From positions 4,350,501-4,414,500 of the forward strand of contig NZ_CP102267.1 of NCBI RefSeq assembly GCF_025148125.1: a stretch of 64,000 nucleotides of DNA. The letters run 5' to 3'. The number at the start of each line of letters is the position of its first letter. The first letter of the stretch is position 1. Made by a program: the position numbers and the translations under genes. This DNA is from Blautia wexlerae DSM 19850. Lineage in GTDB: Bacteria; Bacillota; Clostridia; Lachnospirales; Lachnospiraceae. The notes under the pieces were generated by a model. It did no database searches. It saw only the letters and a program-made list of their open reading frames with translations, and was not told where the DNA came from. Of this stretch, positions 43,397 to 52,586 are shown piece after piece.

Positions 43397-45871
43397 TCAC
43401 GCTTTGGTCCCCGCTACTTCATCCGGTCTTGTGGTAAGCACGCTGTACAACAGTGTGTCCTTCGGGAAGTGGTCCACAAAGGGGATGATCACATTTCCAA
43501 AGAACAAAAGCCCCTCGCCGGGACCGGAATGGGTCACATAGGAAAGCTGGTGCGGGGAGATCCCCAACTGCTTTGCCAAAATCTGACGGTCTCCCTGGGC
43601 CTGGTTGAGCATATAGATAAAGTCTGAGTTCTCAAAAATGTTCTCAATCTCACGGGAAGCCAGAAGGTCCTTGACATTCTGCGTTAAACCTGATGGGATT
43701 CCGCCCCATTTACGGAAGCGTTTCCAGATCTCCACGCTGAAACTTCCTGTCTGTCCTTTCAAAAGAAGGTGGAATTCGTCGATATAGAACCAGGTTGTTT
43801 TATGTTTGGAACGGTTGGCCGTGACACGGTTCCACACCGCATCCTGCATGATCAAAAGCCCGATTTCCTTTAAGGCTTTTCCCAGTGATTTAAGCTGGAA
43901 ACACAGTACCCGGTGTTGATCCATCTGGATATTGGAACGATGGTTGAACACGTTAAGGGAACCATTGACATAGATTTCCAGCGCCGTTGCGATATTCTGT
44001 GCCTCCGGTTCAGACTGTTTCAAAAGCAGCTCGTAAAGATCGCCTAAGATCGGCATATTTTCCGGGCATGGGTCCTGCAGGTATTCCCGGTACACCAGTC
44101 TGGTACAACGGTCGATGATCGTCCTTTCGATAGGGGAAAGCCCTTCTTTGCCCCCGATGATAAGGTCACACAGCGACAGGATAAAATCACTTTTCAAAGT
44201 GATCGGGTTTTCATCATCGGAATAGTCCAGATTGATGTCCATAGGGTTGATGTAGTTCGTGGAAGTAGGGGAAATATCAATGACCTGCCCCTGGGAACCG
44301 AACTGCTGTACCAGCGGCCCATACTCATTTTCCGGGTCGGCGATAATGATGTCGTCCTCCGTCAGAAGGAACACATTGACGATCTCACGCTTGGCAGAGA
44401 AAGATTTACCGCTTCCTGGGGTACCGAGAAACAGCCCATTGGGGTTTTTCAGCGTTTTTCTGTTCGCCATGATCAAGTTATTGGAAAGGGCGTTCAGGCC
44501 GTAATACAACGCCTCGCCCTCCTGGAACAATTCACAGGTGGTAAACGGTACAAAGATCGCTGTGCTGCTGGTCGTAAGCCCGCGCTCAATTTCAATCTGG
44601 TTCGTACCAAGAGCAAGCGAGGACATAAGCCCCTGTTCCTGCTGGTAATCCAGCCGTTTTAAGGCACAGTTGTATTTCTGTGCCACACCCGAAGCGGCAA
44701 AAATATCATTGAACAGCTTTTGGCGTTTGGCAGCGATATTTTCCACCAGTACCGTCACAAGGAACATGCGCTCATTGCGGCTCTGTAAATCCTGCAAAAG
44801 ATTTTTTGCTTCCTCTCCATAGGTGGCAAGGTCGGTGGGAATGATGTCCATATCATACCCGGATCGGACCGCTTTCTTTTGTTCCTCAATGGTCATTTTC
44901 TGCAGGTCCGACATTTTACGCTTGATGTTTCGGATTGCCTGTGCCTGGTCGATAGACTGAATATGCAAGTTGACAGTCACGGCGTCGTTTAAGTCAAGAA
45001 GATCCGCTAAAAGCCGGTCAGTAAGCTCCGGCGCCAAAATCTGCAAAAAGGAGACGGCACCGGAATGGTCGCCTACCCGGAATGTCTTTCCATCCTTTGA
45101 AAAAGACAGCCCGGATGGGGAAATGAAGTCTTTGGTAGAAAGACCGGTCTTAGGCAGATCCGACCACTGGAAATGAAACTTTTCCTGACCGTCCGGGTGA
45201 AGCTGGCCGTGAAGAAGTTCCAGACGTTCCAGTCCGTTTAAGGATCTTGACTGGACTCCAAGGGTTTTGAAATTTGCCAGCACATCCGTTTCAATGCGTT
45301 CCAGACGCATTTTCGCAGTACGCAGGTCATCTGCCTCGATCCCAAAGGTAATGTATTTGCGTTTGGTGAGACCGTTATTTCCTTTCTGCAACTGGTTCTT
45401 TAACATATCCCCGTATTCCTTGCGGATTCCGTCATACTCGTCGCCGCGGGGAGGGATTTCAATGCTTCTGGTAAAATCCTGCATATTGGCCCGCTGGTTG
45501 ATAAAGGTAAGCTGCACATGGATCGAAGCATCGAAGTAATTTAAGAAATCGCAGTAACCCTCGAAGATCTGTGCTTTATCATCTGCCTGTGCAAGCTGAT
45601 AGTTAATATCAAAAAACTGTACCGTTTTGGTGTAAAGGGTATCGGTCAACCGGCAGATCCCATCCCGGTACATTTCACGGTAGGGAATGCTCTGCTGGAC
45701 CGTCTGCGGGGCATCTGCTTTCAGCCCGGCAAAAAAGCCGCCTTTTTTAGACGGCTTGGAACGGGCAGACTTAGTTTTGCCCTGCTTTGCATCGGATCTG
45801 GTCTTTTTGGCCTGCCTGATATTTTTTTGCAGACGCTTTTCCTGAGCTTCCTGCTGCTTGTTTTTTGGCAA
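43397..45871 (-). CDS. VirB4-type conjugation ATPase
   Basis: The protein has 824 residues. A basic N-terminal tail is followed by the VirB4 N-terminal domain, then Walker A FLGTPGSGKS near 482, Walker B TWFYIDEFHLLL near 694, and GLTQNVKDLL. It powers assembly of the type IV secretion channel. TTG at 45,871 is taken as the start because AAGGAGG lies eight bases upstream. The gene overlaps prgI by 101 bases, an unusually long overlap whose basic coding content is shared in two frames. Confidence 0.88.
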   Translation of the reverse strand: MPKNKQQEAQEKRLQKNIRQAKKTRSDAKQGKTKSARSKPSKKGGFFAGLKADAPQTVQQSIPYREMYRDGICRLTDTLYTKTVQFFDINYQLAQADDKAQIFEGYCDFLNYFDASIHVQLTFINQRANMQDFTRSIEIPPRGDEYDGIRKEYGDMLKNQLQKGNNGLTKRKYITFGIEADDLRTAKMRLERIETDVLANFKTLGVQSRSLNGLERLELLHGQLHPDGQEKFHFQWSDLPKTGLSTKDFISPSGLSFSKDGKTFRVGDHSGAVSFLQILAPELTDRLLADLLDLNDAVTVNLHIQSIDQAQAIRNIKRKMSDLQKMTIEEQKKAVRSGYDMDIIPTDLATYGEEAKNLLQDLQSRNERMFLVTVLVENIAAKRQKLFNDIFAASGVAQKYNCALKRLDYQQEQGLMSSLALGTNQIEIERGLTTSSTAIFVPFTTCELFQEGEALYYGLNALSNNLIMANRKTLKNPNGLFLGTPGSGKSFSAKREIVNVFLLTEDDIIIADPENEYGPLVQQFGSQGQVIDISPTSTNYINPMDINLDYSDDENPITLKSDFILSLCDLIIGGKEGLSPIERTIIDRCTRLVYREYLQDPCPENMPILGDLYELLLKQSEPEAQNIATALEIYVNGSLNVFNHRSNIQMDQHRVLCFQLKSLGKALKEIGLLIMQDAVWNRVTANRSKHKTTWFYIDEFHLLLKGQTGSFSVEIWKRFRKWGGIPSGLTQNVKDLLASREIENIFENSDFIYMLNQAQGDRQILAKQLGISPHQLSYVTHSGPGEGLLFFGNVIIPFVDHFPKDTLLYSVLTTRPDEVAGTKA

Positions 45872-46205
45872 TCTTTGTAACCTCCTTCTTTGACATAGAT
45901 TTATACAGGTTATCCGTCCTGTATGGACGGTTCTTCGGCCAGAGCTTATAACGGAGCCGGTTCTTCAAGATCTTTTCTGCCGGCTGTCCGTCACGCTCAT
46001 ACATGGCGAAGAAGAAAAAGGGCATCATCAGCCCGATCATCAAAAGTACAGCCGCCGAATTGCCGATCGCCCCGCGGGTAAAGAAATACACCGGAAGGCC
46101 GACAAGCCCGGCAAGACTGAAACAAATAAGCTGGCGCTTCGTCAGATTGAAGGCCAGCTTGGTTTTAACTTTGGTTAAATCCTTTGGTACAGGTACATAA
46201 GGCAT
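45771..46205 (-). CDS. prgI: PrgI-family conjugation membrane protein
   Basis: The protein has 144 residues. The family start VPKDLTKVKTKLAFNLTKRQL is followed by two membrane helices (about 27-45 and 49-68) and a basic tail. PrgI proteins correspond to VirB3 and anchor VirB4 at the membrane. The usual length is near 115-130 residues; the extra basic C-terminus is the part overlapping virB4. Confidence 0.85.
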   Translation of the reverse strand: MPYVPVPKDLTKVKTKLAFNLTKRQLICFSLAGLVGLPVYFFTRGAIGNSAAVLLMIGLMMPFFFFAMYERDGQPAEKILKNRLRYKLWPKNRPYRTDNLYKSMSKKEVTKIAKKQAAGSSGKASAKKYQAGQKDQIRCKAGQN

Positions 46206-46241
46206 CTATACACCTCCCATCGTAATATAGTTTCCGGCCCA

Positions 46242-46988
46242 TTACCGTGCACCGAATTCGCGTACCGGTTTCTCCGAAGCCGGACATTCCCGCACTTCCT
46301 GAGCCGCATTTTGCAGCCGTGCCAGGACAGAAACAGCCGGTCCTCTCTGACACAGGTATTCCTGGCTATCTCGGATTCCGGCAATATTTTCCCGAATATC
46401 CATATCCACGTCGAACACATCCGAAACCGGTAAAAGCCAACGGTCTGCAAAGTATTTCAAAGGATTCTCAAGCGCCAGCACATCATCCAACATTTCATCC
46501 CCGAACTCAAACTTTGTTGTCAGATAGGAATACGCCTCCTGCATGGCTGTAATTTCAGCAGCTTTTTCAATTAAGGATTCCTTATCTCTTGACATAAGGC
46601 TTTCCCGGTAAGCAAAGTAATTCTGTCCCAGCCGTTTCATCAGGAGTGTATATTTGTCCTGTGCGGAAGCTTCGCTTGTGAAATGTTCAAATTTTTGCTC
46701 TGCATCAATTTCTTTGAGAAGATCGCAGATCGGGAAACTATGTTCATGGTTATTTTCTTCCCAGCACCATCGGGCTACGTCCAACGGGTCCTGAAAAGAA
46801 AGAAGCGCCTCTACTTCCGCCGGGGTAAATACATGTTCAACCTTCAGATAATAGTGGAGTTCCGAAAGTCCCTGTAACTCGTAAATACTACCGATATTCT
46901 GTGCATCCAGCATATCCGCATGAACCTTCAAACACTCGTCCAGCCGTTCCATAAGCAGCCGCTTTGCATCTTGTTCTATCAAAATCAC
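46242..46988 (-). CDS. Unknown helical ICE protein
   Basis: The protein has 248 residues and no recognised family. It is mostly helical, with a motif VEALLSFQDPLDVARWCWEEN that recalls DUF3848-type repeats and a second copy-like stretch EMLDDVLALENPLKYFADRWL. The duplication suggests two related modules. It overlaps the MT-A70 gene by four bases. Confidence 0.55.
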   Translation of the reverse strand: MILIEQDAKRLLMERLDECLKVHADMLDAQNIGSIYELQGLSELHYYLKVEHVFTPAEVEALLSFQDPLDVARWCWEENNHEHSFPICDLLKEIDAEQKFEHFTSEASAQDKYTLLMKRLGQNYFAYRESLMSRDKESLIEKAAEITAMQEAYSYLTTKFEFGDEMLDDVLALENPLKYFADRWLLPVSDVFDVDMDIRENIAGIRDSQEYLCQRGPAVSVLARLQNAAQEVRECPASEKPVREFGAR

Positions 46989-47542
46989 CCCTTTCGCTCC
47001 GGCATAGTCAGCGTACAGTTCACTTCATTGCCCCACACATCCCAGCCGGGTGTCTTTTGTCTTGCAAACAGTTCCACTCTGGGCTGATCGCCCATGAGTT
47101 TTACGATCTTATCCCGCACCTCGTCCGGTTTCTTGCTGTGCTGCTCAATATGGGAGATTACAAACTGATGGATTCCCGCACACTGGCGTTTCGGTCGGCC
47201 TCTGGTTGCCAGCAGGCAGACCTCCGCATTAGATCGGGTCCAAAAGCCCATGCCATAAAACCAGCTATCCGCTTTCCGGTTCTGTTTGAGCCATAGAAAA
47301 GCCAGCGTTTTATATTTGAATCCCCAGGCATCGATCACCCGGAAGGCTTCATTGAGCTGCGGGAAGGTCGCCCACAGAAAAAGGGTGCTGTCTTTTGCGG
47401 CAAGTTCCGATACCGGCAGGGCACAGATTTCTTCAATGCTCATTGTGGGGTAATGGTTCTCCGCAACGCCGCTTCCATGTTTCCTATCATAGCGCCAGGG
47501 CGGATCGGCATAGATAATGCCGTACTGTTTCGTTTCCGGCAT
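46985..47542 (-). CDS. MT-A70 family adenine methyltransferase
   Basis: The protein has 185 residues. DPPW at 13-16 (YADPPWRYDRKHG) is the catalytic motif. The MT-A70 fold continues with LFLWATFPQLNEAFRVIDAWGFKYKTLAFLWLKQ and ends with the substrate-binding region KPDEVRDKIVKLMG. In ICEs such enzymes probably modify element DNA to escape restriction. It lies between a SpoVG-like gene and an unknown gene, coupled on both sides. Confidence 0.85.
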   Translation of the reverse strand: MPETKQYGIIYADPPWRYDRKHGSGVAENHYPTMSIEEICALPVSELAAKDSTLFLWATFPQLNEAFRVIDAWGFKYKTLAFLWLKQNRKADSWFYGMGFWTRSNAEVCLLATRGRPKRQCAGIHQFVISHIEQHSKKPDEVRDKIVKLMGDQPRVELFARQKTPGWDVWGNEVNCTLTMPERKG

Positions 47543-47994
47543 TAGCGAGCCTGCTCATTCTTAGATGGGGCAGGTTTGGCCGGCTGTTCTTTGACCTTAC
47601 CGGCATTTTCCTTCAATGCACCGGTCAGGGAAGGTTTTTCCGCAGCTCCCTTTGTTGCTTCAAGAGTTGCTTGCAAATTTTCAATAGCCTGCCCATATCC
47701 ATCGATCAGAGCGTCATTAAGCTGTTTGCGGAACTCTGCCGTAACCGGCCAGCAGACATCTTTCCAGTTGCCTCCCTTATCCTGGGTTGCGGGCATATTG
47801 ACATACAGCCCCTTTTCACTGGAACAGATACGGAAGCCGTCAATCTTAAAGCATCCGCCAATCGTAACATTGGCAAACGCCAGCAGGTTTCCCATTGGGG
47901 CGATCGGACGCACGCGGACATCCAGCTTCATGCCGTTTGTCATTTCCGGCGTCTGTGTCTCCGGCGCCATTTTTTCTGTATTGGTTTTACTCAT
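47542..47994 (-). CDS. SpoVG-like DNA-binding protein
   Basis: The protein has 150 residues. The central part (KLDVRVRPIAPMGNLLAFANVTIGGCFKIDGFRICSSEKGLYVNMPA) follows the SpoVG pattern. N- and C-terminal tails are low-complexity, the latter Lys/Pro/Ala-rich. SpoVG proteins bind DNA or RNA and modulate transcription. AAAGGAGG precedes the ATG. Confidence 0.78.
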   Translation of the reverse strand: MSKTNTEKMAPETQTPEMTNGMKLDVRVRPIAPMGNLLAFANVTIGGCFKIDGFRICSSEKGLYVNMPATQDKGGNWKDVCWPVTAEFRKQLNDALIDGYGQAIENLQATLEATKGAAEKPSLTGALKENAGKVKEQPAKPAPSKNEQAR

Positions 47995-48032
47995 ATATAA
48001 AATCCTCCTTTTTAGAATTGGTTTTGTTCATG

Positions 48033-48896
48033 CTATCTTGCATTAAATATGGATTTGGATAACGAACCTGTCTTAAACAGGGCAAAGGCCAGCAGTACCG
48101 TATAACCCGCCGTTCCCCAGATCGCGCCGTGCACGTCGCCGGACGATGGGATAGACTGGACCAGCACTGCATAAATGGCAACACAGATCAGAATCAAAAA
48201 ACCCTGAAAACCCAGGGCAAAAAGGGAACGCAGATACCCGGTTCCCATTTGTCCCCATTCCCGGTTTGCCATTGTGGAAAACGGGATCGGTGCAAGGCTC
48301 ACGGTTAAATAAATCTCGATCATACGGCCATATACAATGACAAAGATCACGATGGACAGTACCCACATACACAGATTGATGATGTTGGTTTCCAGCCACA
48401 GTCCAATCAGTTCCCACATTCCCATTGCTTCAAGCTGGGTTTCCAGATCAGACAACGCCGCCTGCACATCCAGGTTCCCGTTTATGACACCGGCACTTTG
48501 CGACACCACATTTTGGGCCACATCAAAGACCGCCATCACAATCGTAAAACAGTTGGTGAGCAGGTAAGTGGCAACAAAAGTCTTGAAAATCCACTTGAAG
48601 ATGTTGAATGTATCGAATTCGTGCATGTTGTTCTTTTCGAGAATCATCTGGATCAGTTCATACACCAGAACAAAGGTCAGGATCATGCCCGCAATGGGAA
48701 TGACGACAGTTTCCGAAAGATTTTGGATCATGGAAAATACGCCGCCATTCCAGCCCTGCGGGGTCTGTCCTACTTGATTTGCCACATCCGCAACCTGATT
48801 GTTGACGGAGTTGAAAATGCTGGTGTACTGTCCGGTGATCGCATCGATCAAGCCCTCTTTAATCCAGTCTGTTATCCGTTCAAACAGACTGCCCAT
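48033..48896 (-). CDS. VirB6/TrbL-type channel protein
   Basis: The protein has 287 residues with at least five membrane segments (about 65-85, 105-130, 180-200, 225-250 and 255-275) and an N-terminal amphipathic helix SLFERITDWIKEGLIDAITGQ. It is the polytopic inner-membrane channel component. The Maff2 remnant ends ten bases before its ATG, the usual neighbour. Confidence 0.82.
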   Translation of the reverse strand: MGSLFERITDWIKEGLIDAITGQYTSIFNSVNNQVADVANQVGQTPQGWNGGVFSMIQNLSETVVIPIAGMILTFVLVYELIQMILEKNNMHEFDTFNIFKWIFKTFVATYLLTNCFTIVMAVFDVAQNVVSQSAGVINGNLDVQAALSDLETQLEAMGMWELIGLWLETNIINLCMWVLSIVIFVIVYGRMIEIYLTVSLAPIPFSTMANREWGQMGTGYLRSLFALGFQGFLILICVAIYAVLVQSIPSSGDVHGAIWGTAGYTVLLAFALFKTGSLSKSIFNAR

Positions 48897-48906
48897 AAAT
48901 CAGCCC

Positions 48907-48990
48907 TTAACCGAACAGGCCGGAAAGCAGCGGAATCAGCGTTGCACCAACCAGAGCGATACCTCCGCCTGCCATAAGCTGTTTTATCCC
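48907..48990 (-). pseudogene. Maff2 family protein, 3' remnant
   Basis: The 27 codons GIKQLMAGGGIALVGATLIP...SGLFG and stop match the C-terminus of Maff2, a small membrane protein before VirB6 in clostridial ICEs. Upstream the frame meets TAA within two codons, so the 5' part has been displaced by IME-D. The break lies within or next to the codons for GIKQLMA. Confidence 0.8.
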
Positions 48991-48991
48991 C
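48971..48991. repeat. Left att-like repeat of IME-D
   Basis: These 21 bases (GCCAT...ATCCCC) match 17 of 21 at 59,751-59,771 in the same orientation. Both encode GIKQ(L/F)MA of maff2 on the minus strand. Confidence 0.7.
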
Positions 48992-49081
48992 AATTAGGTG
49001 TAAAACTCTGCTCGATGGCGGGCGGCGGCGTACAAAAAATCTATATGGTATTTTTTAAGAGAACCGTCCCGGCGGGACAGG

Positions 49082-50752
49082 TCAGGCAGTGACCTGTTCC
49101 ACCTCCGGGATGGGTTTGAGATTAAAATGAATTTCGATAGAAATGTGTCTTGTTTTATCTTCGTCAATGCGCTCATGCACGACGATTTCTTTGATTAAGC
49201 GGTTGAGGGTGGCTGCGTCCAGCTCTGTGATGTTGGCGTATTCCTGAATGGCTTCCACCCATTGTTTTGCGTCATTGGCAAGCTGGACTTCATCGGACAG
49301 CCGCTTTCTGCCCTCGGACACTTTTGTTTTAAGCTCCGTCTGCTCGGTCTGTGTCTTTTCCAGCATGGTGTTGAAATTCTGCTCACTGATACGCCCTGCA
49401 ATCATATCCTCATAAAGCCGCATGACCATTTTGTCCAGAACCTCAATCCGTTCCTCGTCCCTTGTAAGGGAGCGTTCCATTGCTTCCCGCTGTTCCCGCT
49501 GCTCGGCTTCACAGGTATTGGTCAGGCGGTCAGCAACCGCTTCCCCGTCCATCAGGGCAGCTCTGGCACATTCCCGGATTTTCCGCAGCACATGGCTGTA
49601 AAGGGTGTCATAGTCAATCCGGTGCTGGGTGCAGTGGTTCTTTCCAAAGGCATTGTAGGTCTTGCAGGAGTAAATCCGCTGGGGATGTTTTGCGTTTGTG
49701 TAGCGTATCGTCAGCGACTTCCCACACTCGCCGCATTTTATCAGTCCGGCAAACAGGCTGATTTCATTGGTCTGCCCCGGACGCTGGCGGGATTTCAGCT
49801 TGTTCTGCACAATATCAAAGCTCATGCGGTCAATCAGCGGTTCGTGCTGTCCCTCAACCACAACCCAGTCCTCCGGTTTCTTTTCCCCAATCGTGCCGAT
49901 TTTGAAGCGGTAGTCTTTTTTCTGGGAAGCAATCGCCCCGGTGTAGACGGGATTCATCAAAAGGTCTTTGATAACGGAGAAGTCCCACATATACCGCCCG
50001 TTTTCCGGGTCTTTCTTTTCCCATTTGGTGCGGGTATTGCGAAGCCCCCGTTCCCGGTTCCACCATGTGGGGCAGGGGATTTTTTCTTCCTCCAGCCGTC
50101 TGCGGATATAGTTCGGACCATGACCGTTTAGGGCATATCCGAAAATCAGCCGCACAATCGGGGCGGTTTCCTCGTCAATGAGCAGATGGTTTTTGTCCTC
50201 CGGGTCTTTCCGATACCCAAACGGGGCAAGACACCCGGTAAACTGTCCTTTCTGCGCTTTCAGAAGATAAGAGGAATGGACTTTCTTGGAAATATCCTTG
50301 CTGTACATCTCGTTCAGGATATTCTTGAACGGGGCAATGTCGTTGTTATCCCGTAAGGTGTCGATACCGTCATTCATGGCGATATAGCGCACCCCGTTTC
50401 TTGGGAAAAAGTCCTCAATCAAATGCCCGGTTTGCAGATAGTTACGCCCCAGTCGGCTGAGGTCTTTCGTGATAACAAGGTTGATTTGCCTGCGCTCAAT
50501 GGATCTCAACATTCTCTGTAAATCAGGACGCTCCATATTAAGACCTGTGAAGCCATCGTCCTGATAGACTGCCACAACCTCCCATCCCTGCTTTTCGCAG
50601 TATTTTTCCAGCATATCACGCTGGTTTGCGATACTGGCACTTTCGCCTTGCAGGTCATCGTCCTTTGACAGTCTGCAATAGACCGCTGCACGATAGCCCC
50701 CGGCAAGTGCCGAACCGATTGTTCTGTATTCCATTTCGTTCATCATAGCCAT
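49082..50752 (-). CDS. Large serine recombinase of IME-D
   Basis: The protein has 556 residues. Catalytic Ser lies in AVYCRLSKDDD near 29, then DDGFTGLNMERPDL, KDLSRLGRNYLQTG, a zinc ribbon CGECGKSL...C and a coiled coil near 410-470. The ATG directly follows the stop of the preceding 65-residue gene (TAAATG). It lies about 90 bases from the left repeat, so it is the presumed integrase for the maff2 site. Confidence 0.88.
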   Translation of the reverse strand: MAMMNEMEYRTIGSALAGGYRAAVYCRLSKDDDLQGESASIANQRDMLEKYCEKQGWEVVAVYQDDGFTGLNMERPDLQRMLRSIERRQINLVITKDLSRLGRNYLQTGHLIEDFFPRNGVRYIAMNDGIDTLRDNNDIAPFKNILNEMYSKDISKKVHSSYLLKAQKGQFTGCLAPFGYRKDPEDKNHLLIDEETAPIVRLIFGYALNGHGPNYIRRRLEEEKIPCPTWWNRERGLRNTRTKWEKKDPENGRYMWDFSVIKDLLMNPVYTGAIASQKKDYRFKIGTIGEKKPEDWVVVEGQHEPLIDRMSFDIVQNKLKSRQRPGQTNEISLFAGLIKCGECGKSLTIRYTNAKHPQRIYSCKTYNAFGKNHCTQHRIDYDTLYSHVLRKIRECARAALMDGEAVADRLTNTCEAEQREQREAMERSLTRDEERIEVLDKMVMRLYEDMIAGRISEQNFNTMLEKTQTEQTELKTKVSEGRKRLSDEVQLANDAKQWVEAIQEYANITELDAATLNRLIKEIVVHERIDEDKTRHISIEIHFNLKPIPEVEQVTA

Positions 50753-50950
50753 TTACCCACACAATCCAGACGGTATCCGGCTCTTTTGAACCTCATCTTC
50801 ATTATACTTCAATTCTTTCTTTTTAGCAAGATATTCTTTTGTATTTGTCTTGCCGTATTTCTGGGAAATCAGGCTGACGAACACATCGGTGGCGTCCAGC
50901 TCCCCGTCAAATACAGTGGTCACATGAATCTCTGTTTTGTTTTTTGCCAT
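50753..50950 (-). CDS. Small protein before the IME-D recombinase
   Basis: The protein has 65 residues: TEIHVTTVFDGELDATDVFVSLISQKYG, then a lysine-rich tail. GGAGG precedes the ATG. It abuts the recombinase gene and may be a directionality or accessory factor; no family is recognised. Confidence 0.55.
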   Translation of the reverse strand: MAKNKTEIHVTTVFDGELDATDVFVSLISQKYGKTNTKEYLAKKKELKYNEDEVQKSRIPSGLCG

Positions 50951-51191
50951 AGGCAGTTATCCTCCATACATGAAAATAGCCAGACAGAGGGTGTCGGCAA
51001 CGAAGTCCGGCAACGGGCTTCAAAAGACCTTGCAAACAATCTCAATCTGGCGGTGGTTACTATTTATACTTTTCTTTTATTTTTCTGTTGTTTTGGTTGT
51101 CATAGGGGAGAAAAGCCCGCAGTTATGGGTTTTTCCCCGGCAACCGGCTCGGCAACGGGATAGCAACGAAGTCGGCAACGGGCTGTCATTT
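50951..51191. other. Iteron-like non-coding region
   Basis: CGGCAACG occurs at 50995, 51008, 51150 and 51173, with near copies at 51138 and 51161. Two larger blocks (50998-51018 and 51163-51183) share GCAACGAAGTC followed by GGCAACGGGCT. Beside VapE and primase genes this could be a replication origin or a regulatory array. No gene is supported. Confidence 0.5.
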
Positions 51192-52586
51192 TCAGAATGG
51201 AAGCTCCATCTGCTCCGTGACCTCCACAAAACCGTCCATAGATTTTTCGGGCGGGTTGTCGGTGTCCGTTGCCGGGATTTCACGCTCCCAGCCCTTTTGT
51301 CTGCCATATTCCGCAAACATTCTTGGATTGGAAAAGTAGTTCCACCCGGTAATGCACTGGTTCATTATCTCGTTGATTTCCCGGATTTCCCATTGCTTCG
51401 GCTCGTCAAAGGTGTGATTTAAGGCTTCCTTGTAGAGCTGCTTGGAACAGACCGTTTCCCCGGTGTACTTATCAAGGTAAGCCTGTATCATCCCGGCTTT
51501 GGTGTCCTCCGGCATAAAATCCCGCTGGTGTTCTTTGAGATACCGCTGCATGGCTGGGCTGAATGACAGCTTGTACCTGCCGCTTCGGTAAATCTCCATT
51601 GCTTCCGCCCACATCTGGCTGATATAGGCTCTGGAAGCGGCTTCGTCCTCCAAAATGTGAACCTCGGCTTGCTCCGGGTACACCATGACCGGGATAAATC
51701 GGCGGTTGCCGGAACGGTCAAGGGGGAGAAAGTCAAGGGCGTTGGAAGTACCGCCGAACACGCACTGACGGGGACGGTCTGCCGGGTGGGTTTCATAGGG
51801 TATCTTATAAACCTCTTTCTGTCGGCTTAGAAAAGACTTGATTTCCTCAATGCTCTTGGCATTGGCGGTTGCCATCATTTCCGACATTTCAATTATCCAG
51901 TGACCTTGCAGCTTGCGGTACACGTTATCATCGTCCAGCTTCCGCAAATCATCGGAAAACCACTCGTCCCGGACTGCCAGCAGACGGAAGAAGGTGGACT
52001 TGCCAGCCCCCTGACCGCCTACCAGACACAGCATGATTTCAAACTTGCTTCCGGGCTTAAATGCCCTTGTAATCGCCCCCAAAAGAAACAGCTTTAGGGC
52101 TTCATAGGTGTAATCGTCCACATCCGCCCCCAGAAAGTGCCGCAGACAGAAGCGGATGCGCTCCGTCCCGTCCCATGCAAGGCTGTTCAGAAAATCCCGG
52201 ATGGGGTGGTACTTATTCTCATTCGCCACAATCCCGATGGCGGTTTCAATCTTTTTCTCACTGGTCAGCCCGTAGGTTTCCTCCAGATAGAGAAGCAGAT
52301 ACTTCATGTCTGTATCGGTCAGGGCTGTGCTTTCTCTGTGAAAACCGATGGGCTTTATGATGTCCTTTCGGTCGGTCAGGATGTTATAGGCGATTGCCCC
52401 GGCAAGCACCGGGTCACGCTGGAATACGGTCAGGCAGTTCCGTATGCTCTGGCGGACACCGCCTTTCTCGGTGGTTTCCAGAGTTGCCTTTACTTCCTCA
52501 ACGCTCTGGGGCGGCTGCATGGCGTTCATGGTGTTTTTTAGTTCTTGCTGCGTCTGCGGCGGCAAGCTCTGCCATTCGCTGTTCAA
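51192..52586 (-). CDS. VapE-family P-loop replication protein
   Basis: The protein has 464 residues. Virulence-associated E domain: Walker A LVGGQGAGKST near 190, then HWIIEMSEMMATANAKSIEEIKSFLSR and CVFGGTSNALDFLPLDRSGNRRF, which serve as Walker B and arginine-finger regions. It is probably a helicase or initiator for the IME. TTG at 52,586 is the likely start. It overlaps the primase gene by 89 bases, so both act together. Confidence 0.82.
   Translation of the reverse strand: MNSEWQSLPPQTQQELKNTMNAMQPPQSVEEVKATLETTEKGGVRQSIRNCLTVFQRDPVLAGAIAYNILTDRKDIIKPIGFHRESTALTDTDMKYLLLYLEETYGLTSEKKIETAIGIVANENKYHPIRDFLNSLAWDGTERIRFCLRHFLGADVDDYTYEALKLFLLGAITRAFKPGSKFEIMLCLVGGQGAGKSTFFRLLAVRDEWFSDDLRKLDDDNVYRKLQGHWIIEMSEMMATANAKSIEEIKSFLSRQKEVYKIPYETHPADRPRQCVFGGTSNALDFLPLDRSGNRRFIPVMVYPEQAEVHILEDEAASRAYISQMWAEAMEIYRSGRYKLSFSPAMQRYLKEHQRDFMPEDTKAGMIQAYLDKYTGETVCSKQLYKEALNHTFDEPKQWEIREINEIMNQCITGWNYFSNPRMFAEYGRQKGWEREIPATDTDNPPEKSMDGFVEVTEQMELPF

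Larger units (their letters stand above)
26665..48990 (-). mobile_element. ICE-C, transfer module of a second conjugative element
   Basis: This is a minus-strand block of type IV secretion genes in the clostridial CD1108/DUF4366 order, from Maff2 and VirB6 to TopB. Both ends are cut inside genes (maff2 and topB) by other elements. The coupling ATPase, relaxase and integrase of this ICE are absent here and should lie outside the window. Confidence 0.78.

Noticed and set aside
50990..51185. CRISPR array
   Set aside because: Repeats are only 8-20 bases, irregularly spaced, without uniform spacers or cas genes.
51488..51796. 102-codon minus-strand ORF inside the VapE gene
   Set aside because: It is out of frame within conserved P-loop coding sequence and has no separate initiation signal.
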